Of a stretch of DNA of 60,000 nucleotides, positions 54,900 through 60,000 are shown in pieces (position 1 is the stretch's first letter; each line of letters opens with the position of its first letter). The stretch comes from Bolinopsis microptera (Eukaryota > Ctenophora > Tentaculata > Lobata > Bolinopsidae). The notes below the pieces were generated by a model. It made no database searches, was not told the DNA's origin, and was given only the letters and a program-made list of their open reading frames with translations. The position numbers and the translations under genes were made by a program. The stretch is from positions 2,904,501-2,964,500 of the forward strand of contig NC_087073.1 in the NCBI RefSeq assembly GCF_026151205.1, read 5' to 3'.

Positions 54900-55362
54900 A
54901 CATCTATATTCTATCTGATTCATCCTTTGACATGTTTAAGTGTAGTTTGTCGAACTTTCTTGCTCTGATACCGGACAACCCTCCGGTCGCCGGCTACAGC
55001 TGCAGTTGGTCAAACTCACTGGTCGACTACTCGCCATCCAGGTGGTCAGATATCTGATGACCCTTCCGGCTCCACGGATGAACTCAACGAAGTAACGAAG
55101 TAAGTATCATGCAGCTATAACTCAGTTAATAAATGTCATATCATAGTCATATAATAGAAATAACAAATAATATAGATTGTGGAAAAACGATAAATTTACT
55201 AATTTTTACTGTCGAGACAAGACAAAATCAGTGGGGTTCAATTAATGGTTAGATAATAGATATATATCAAAGATTATGATTATTTCCTAATATATTTGTG
55301 TAACAAACTGCAAAATTCTTTTATTTAAATCAGAAAAATTCATTTCAAACATAGCTCTAAAC
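54900..55362. other. spacer between zinc-finger cassettes
   Basis: 54905-55100 is unique and has no gene. 55103-55362 repeats 53322-53612, marking the start of the second cassette. Confidence 0.6.
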
Positions 55363-58116
55363 AATAAGTTTCGAAGGAAGGGGGGTGGAGTCCTTATTGC
55401 AGTCAAGACTGGCATCAGTATTGAAAATGACAAGATTGATGTCAGCTCTAGGGCTGAAATGATCTCAGTCAGCCTAAAATCAAACAACACATGCTACTGC
55501 ATAACTGCCTGCTATAGAGTTGGCACCCTTGGTGAAAATAATTTTAATGAAATTGAGAAACACCTCAGAAATGTGGTAGGACGGAGAAAGTTTAAGGCCC
55601 ACTTTGTAGTTGGGGACTTCAATCTACCTGAAGTTAACTGGTCAGACGGTGTGTCCCCCACACTTCTTGGTGGCCGTTTTATAGATCTGTTTAATGACCT
55701 AGGCTTAACACAAATGATAAACCAACCCACTCATGATAAAGGGAAGGTCCTCGATCTTCTCTTCTGTAATATGATAAGTGTTGTTGAAAATTTGGCGGTC
55801 CTGGGGAAAAATGAGATATGCTCCTCAGATCACTTTGGAATAACTTTTAGTGCTAAAATGAAGTTTAGAAAGAAGGTCATCAAACGAAAAATCTTGAATT
55901 ACAAAAAAGCAGACTGGATCGGCCTGAACAATGATCTGAAATCAGTTAGATGGGATGATCACCTTAACTGTGATGCAGAAACAGGATGGTTCCGTTTTAA
56001 GAAAATCCTGTTCCATCACATACACAACCGAATCCCAACTATTACGATATCAGATAAGGATCAGCCACCCTGGTTTGACTCTGACACTTATCAGCTGTGT
56101 CTCAAAAAAGAAAAACTACGAGTCAAATCTAAAAGATCATGCCTAGCTGAGGACTATGAAAAGTTCTCACAATGTAGAAAAGATTTTCAAAATTTGGTCG
56201 ACCAAAAAATGATATCAAATTTGAATGATGATGAATTGATGATCCAGCTCTTATATCAAAGAAATTCTGGAAACATGTCAAATCGACATCAAAATCTTCT
56301 CGCATACCAGGAACAGTAAACTATAACGGCAGATTTAGAAACAATCACTTAGACCAAGCTGAAATGTTCAATGAATATTTTGCTGCACAGTTTTCCGAAG
56401 CGAGTAACTATGATGTTGATATTGATTATAGTAATGACTCAGTAAACGACATTGAGTTCAGTACCAGCAGAATCCGAAAAATTCTAAAAGATGTCAATGT
56501 TAATAAAGCTGCTGGTCCAGATGGTATCCATGGCAAAATTTTAAAGAACTGTAGAGATAGTATTGCATACCCACTCTCGAGCCTTTTTAAAATCTCTTAT
56601 AATATAGGTCAGATACCATCTGAATGGAAATTTGCTAACGTAGTACCTGTGCATAAGAAAGGCCCCAAAACTTTAGTTGAAAATTATCGGCCAATCTCTC
56701 TCACAAGCCTTACAATGAAAATTTTGAAAAATAGTGAGAGATGAACTGTTGGCAAAATGCCAGCATAAAATACATGACAACCAGCATGGTTTTCTTCCTC
56801 AGAGGTCTTGTACTACACAAATGGTCGGGTATATAGACTGTCTTTCACTGTCTATTAACGATAATATCAGAACTGATGTGGTATACTTTGACTTTGCCAA
56901 GGCCTTTGACTCAGTTAACCATGATGTCATCCTAGAGAAATTAAAATCGGAATTTGAAATTGATGGTACACTGTTGAAGTTTATTATGAACTATCTCAAA
57001 GACCGCAAACAGTGTGTTATTATTGGGGGATCCCAATCAGAACAAAAGAATGTCCAATCAGGAGTTCCCCAAGGCTCCATTTTAGGACCTCTGTTTTTTG
57101 TACTCTTTATTAATGACATGTCAGAATGCGTAAGTGAAGGTACAAAAATTGCCCTGTACGCTGATGACACCAAAATATGGCGTAAAATTGTGGGCTGGAG
57201 AGACCATGAGATCCTACAAGCAGATATAGATGCCCTGCATTGCTGGGCAGTAAGAAACAAAATGAAGTTTCATCCCAATAAATGTAAGGTACTCTCTATA
57301 TCAAGCAAATTGAGCGAAAAAGGAATTTTGAGTTTTTTCCCCTTTCAGCTCTTTGTCTACACCCTAGATGGAACGGCACTAGACTTCGTCCAGAGTGAAA
57401 AAGACCTTGGGGTCTTTGTTAGAACAGACCTTAAGTGGGAGGAGAACATAGTCAACCTTTGTACGAAAGCTAGTTCTCGTCTAGGTCTAATGAAAAGAAC
57501 TCTACGGTTTATTAACGACCGTAAACAAAAACGGGCATTCTATCTAGCGCTGGTTAGGAGCCTTTTCGAAAATTGCAGTGTTGTCTGGAGACCAACAAGT
57601 GTTGTCTTGAATAACAAAGTTGAAAACATTCAGCGCAGAGCAGTTAAGTGGATCCTTGGCGAATAGGATCATCACTATAATGACTTAGAATATTTGGCTC
57701 GTTTAAGAGAGCCAGACATGTTGCCAATGGAGCTGAAGTTTGAATACACAGACTTACTATTATTCCATCAGATATACAATGGTCAATCTGTTTTGAAGCT
57801 CCCACCTTATTTAACCCCGATAACAACCAGTGAACAGGGTAGGTTGCGTTCAAACATAAAGCAACCCTCGAGATATAATGAAGTTGATACATCTCAAATG
57901 CCTGATATCAACCAGAGGCGACAGAACAGACACGACCACCTTTCCCTGAAGTGTACTGTGGAAGCAAAAGCTCACTCCTTTAAGAGAAGCTTCTTCTTCA
58001 GAACACACAGTGTCTGGAATGACCTACCAACTGACCTTAAAGAGATAAGTGATGCCAGAACTTTTAAGGCAAACCTGGCAAAACACTTTTGGGACAAACT
58101 GACAGACCCTGACTAA
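55363..58116 (+). pseudogene. LINE ORF2 (endonuclease-RT), disrupted
   Basis: Reads in pieces: about 55363-56240, then a shift into the frame of 56241-56744, then a one-base loss at about 56725 (AAAAATAGTGAGAGATG) into 56734-57666, then an in-frame TAG at 57664 before the last segment 57667-58116. The catalytic motifs of both domains survive. Two frameshifts and one stop make it inactive, yet decay is modest, so the insertion is fairly recent. It is a different LINE family from the one at 34-43 kb. Confidence 0.85.
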
Positions 58117-58650
58117 GTTAATGAGTGCAAATGATATTTATATGTGGGCCCCCGCCACTGATAGATCGGTCACGATACTGAATATAACAACTATAATATA
58201 AAAATAAATCTATTAAATAACATTTACGTTCTGTCGCCATGATTTGACCCTGGTGCAGTCCTCAGTTAATATACTTAACTGGATTACGCAAACTTTATAT
58301 CCGACTGTAATCTTGCTTTTAAGCGCTGTGTGATGATACGCGCGCAATTTTTGGCGCATTATGAGTCAAGTCATGGATACATTATGCATTTATTTTGATA
58401 ATTCTAAATTTGCGTGTTTTAGATACATTTTGTGTGTTTAGATGGAGGTGGTGTTAGTGAGTCTGGGAGTAGAACTATTACTTGTAATACGTATACCCCC
58501 AGAACTTGTACCACTTAACCATGCTTTTAGTATTTATACAATATGGACTACAACTTTTACCCAACAAATGCCTCATGATAATAATGTCGTATATTTTCAA
58601 TTCTCTTTGCTGTATTGTATAATGTACTATTTGTAAAAGTTTCAAATCAA
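55363..58650 (+). mobile_element. 5'-truncated Jockey/CR1-like LINE
   Basis: Interrupts the 3' flank of zinc-finger cassette 2. The matching uninterrupted text is at about 53605-53625. The coding part starts in mid-endonuclease (GGGVLIAVKTGISIE), includes VVGDFNLPEVNW and SDHFGITF, then an RT with GPDGIHGKILKN, YRPISLTSL, FDFAKAFDSV, SGVPQGSILGP and an intact ALYADDTKIW, and ends with the C-terminal SLFENCSVVWRP region. The 3' untranslated part ends in CAAATCAAATCA. Confidence 0.85.
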
Positions 58651-58833
58651 ATCATTTGTGGAGATTATTTCTAGACTATAAATGCAATCATTGATCATAA
58701 CTCGTTGTTGAACTAATAATATAAAAGTGGAAGTTAACTGACATTCTTTATCCGTGAATACGCTGATATCTAATAAAGTGTGACTGATCAGAACAAGTAT
58801 AAAAGTTGTTATATGAGAATATTCCTGGCAATT
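58651..58833 (-). pseudogene. 3' flank and decayed last finger of zinc-finger gene B
   Basis: Same relic as after gene A: NCQE follows the stop, then YTCSDQSHFIRYQ, here with slightly different damage. 58655-58750 repeats the 3' flank at 53617-53712. Confidence 0.8.
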
Positions 58834-59895
58834 TTAGAGTTTCTCTCCCGTGTGAGTACGTTGATGTCTGACAAGACTTGATTTATCAGAGCAAGTATAT
58901 GAACATTCCTTACACTTGTAGGGTTTCTCTCCCGTGTGAGTCTTCATATGTCTTTTGAGATCACCTTTCCGAGCACTACAATATGAACATTCCTTACACT
59001 TGTAGGGTTTCTCTCCCGTGTGAGTACGTTGGTGCATAATAAGATTTGATTGATCAGAGCAAGTATATGAACATTCCTTACACTTGTAGGGTTTCTCTCC
59101 CGTGTGAGTCTTCATATGTCTCTTGAGATCACCTTTCTGAGCACTACAATATGAACATTCCTTGCACTTGTAGGGTTTCTCTCCCGTGTGAGTCTTCATA
59201 TGTCTCTTGAGATCACCTTTCTGAGCACTACAATATGAACATTCCTTACACTTGTAGGGTTTCTCTCCCGTGTGAATACGTTGGTGTCTGACAAGACTTG
59301 ATTTAAAAGAGCAAGTAAATGAACATTCCTTACACTTGTAGGGTTTCTCTCCCGTGTGAATACGTTGGTGTTGGACAAGACTTGATTTAACAGAGCAAGC
59401 AAATGAACATTCCTTGCACTTGAAGGGTTTCTCTCCCGTGTGAGTCCTTATTAAATGTAATGTGAGTCGACTTTTCTGAGCACTACGAAATGAACATTGG
59501 TTACACTTGTAGGGTTTCTCTCCCGTGTGAATACCCAAATGTTTCACAAGATCACTGTTCTCAGTACAGGTATAAGAACAATCGTCACATTTAAAAGCTT
59601 TCCCAACAGAAGTATTTTCTTTGCCAAACCTGTCTGATGATCGTAAAGAATTTATTTTTAATTGGACATTTGTAGTAGACATTTCATTGATTGTTTCACC
59701 ATGATGTTCTCTGATATGTTCCACAAAAAACTCATCATAAAGGAAGTGAGCTTCACATTTCGGACAAATAAAACCATGTGATATTCCAGTCAACTCCTCA
59801 TGTTCAGTTTTTATTTCCTTTTTGATCGGAATTAAATTTTTGTTACTCTTTTCTTTATCAGCAGCTGTTGAGGATCTTTTACTCAGTGTTAACAT
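58834..59895 (-). CDS. C2H2 zinc-finger protein B
   Basis: A 353-codon single-exon ORF, tandem paralogue of gene A; the first 100 residues are nearly identical. It has the basic N-terminus with IKKE and IKTE, a divergent finger at 44-65, and nine tandem fingers from C103. Finger 2 has an H-X4-H spacing (LTLHLIRTH). Fingers 5 and 6 are identical (CSYCSAQKGDLKRHMKTH) and finger 8 differs from them by one residue, which shows recent finger duplication. Contact residues differ from gene A in most fingers, while the scaffold and N-terminus are conserved, so the two proteins probably bind different DNA sites. It ends TGEKL and a stop, followed by a decayed finger. Confidence 0.9.
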   Translation of the reverse strand: MLTLSKRSSTAADKEKSNKNLIPIKKEIKTEHEELTGISHGFICPKCEAHFLYDEFFVEHIREHHGETINEMSTTNVQLKINSLRSSDRFGKENTSVGKAFKCDDCSYTCTENSDLVKHLGIHTGEKPYKCNQCSFRSAQKSRLTLHLIRTHTGEKPFKCKECSFACSVKSSLVQHQRIHTGEKPYKCKECSFTCSFKSSLVRHQRIHTGEKPYKCKECSYCSAQKGDLKRHMKTHTGEKPYKCKECSYCSAQKGDLKRHMKTHTGEKPYKCKECSYTCSDQSNLIMHQRTHTGEKPYKCKECSYCSARKGDLKRHMKTHTGEKPYKCKECSYTCSDKSSLVRHQRTHTGEKL

Positions 59896-60000
59896 GACAA
59901 ACTTTCCTGGATAAATAACTGATTAATAAAATAAAAATACACAAACTTTCTAAATTCGAATAACTAAATCTTTAATTACCAGTGGGTATAAATAAATGGA
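59896..60000. other. 5' flank of zinc-finger gene B
   Basis: Matches 54760-54865 closely, including the ATTACCAGTGGGTATAAATA text. The cassette runs off the window. Confidence 0.7.

Noticed and set aside
58834-59520. 84-bp periodic repeat as a CRISPR-like array
   Set aside because: The period is exactly one C2H2 finger (28 codons) in an open reading frame.

Overview
The window reads as nuclear DNA of an AT-rich, repeat-laden invertebrate animal. Introns are short GT-AG type, C2H2 zinc-finger genes have TGEKP linkers, and there is a polycystin-2 channel gene. LINEs, a Ty3/gypsy element and many foldback or MITE-like DNA elements fill the rest. The species cannot be fixed from the sequence; an early-branching animal such as a cnidarian is a guess. 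I saw no rRNA, tRNA or CRISPR array.

Layout. 1-10 kb is almost all repeats: a 178-bp tandem repeat, a TTAA-flanked element, a 2.5-kb foldback element, a 355-bp duplication and two unrecognised minus-strand ORFs. 10.1-12.2 kb holds an intronless PKD2-type channel gene on the minus strand. 12.8-14.2 kb is simple-sequence DNA, including 78 uninterrupted CCCTGA units between inverted arrays of a CAATTGACCCC motif. 14.7-16.1 kb holds a small secreted-protein gene that I assembled from a TATA box and five small exons, with a possible alternative last exon. 16.6-18.0 kb is a TACT-flanked DNA element filled with converging TGGTGGATA motifs. 19.5-23.7 kb carries GC-rich dispersed repeats and another foldback element. 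24.2-30.6 kb is a complete importin-13 gene on the minus strand (18 coding exons, all phases consistent, 934 residues).

31-43 kb is a nest of mobile DNA. A LINE (33.9-42.9 kb) with a 14-bp target duplication sits inside a dispersed repeat whose uninterrupted copy is at 21.0 kb. The LINE is broken by an interleaved inverted repeat and by an insertion that carries a complete Ty3/gypsy element. That element has identical 90-bp LTRs, a 5-bp target duplication and a leader complementary to its own LTR, which points to self-priming.

43-53 kb is a second, rearranged and damaged copy of the importin-13 region. It alternates between clean sequence with frameshifts and sequence swollen by homopolymers, probably an unpolished or uncollapsed haplotype. 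53.2-60 kb holds two zinc-finger genes from a tandem duplication, separated by a 5'-truncated LINE.

The host genes (channel, nuclear import receptor, zinc-finger regulators, secreted peptide) show no shared pathway. The unifying theme is layered transposition and duplication.
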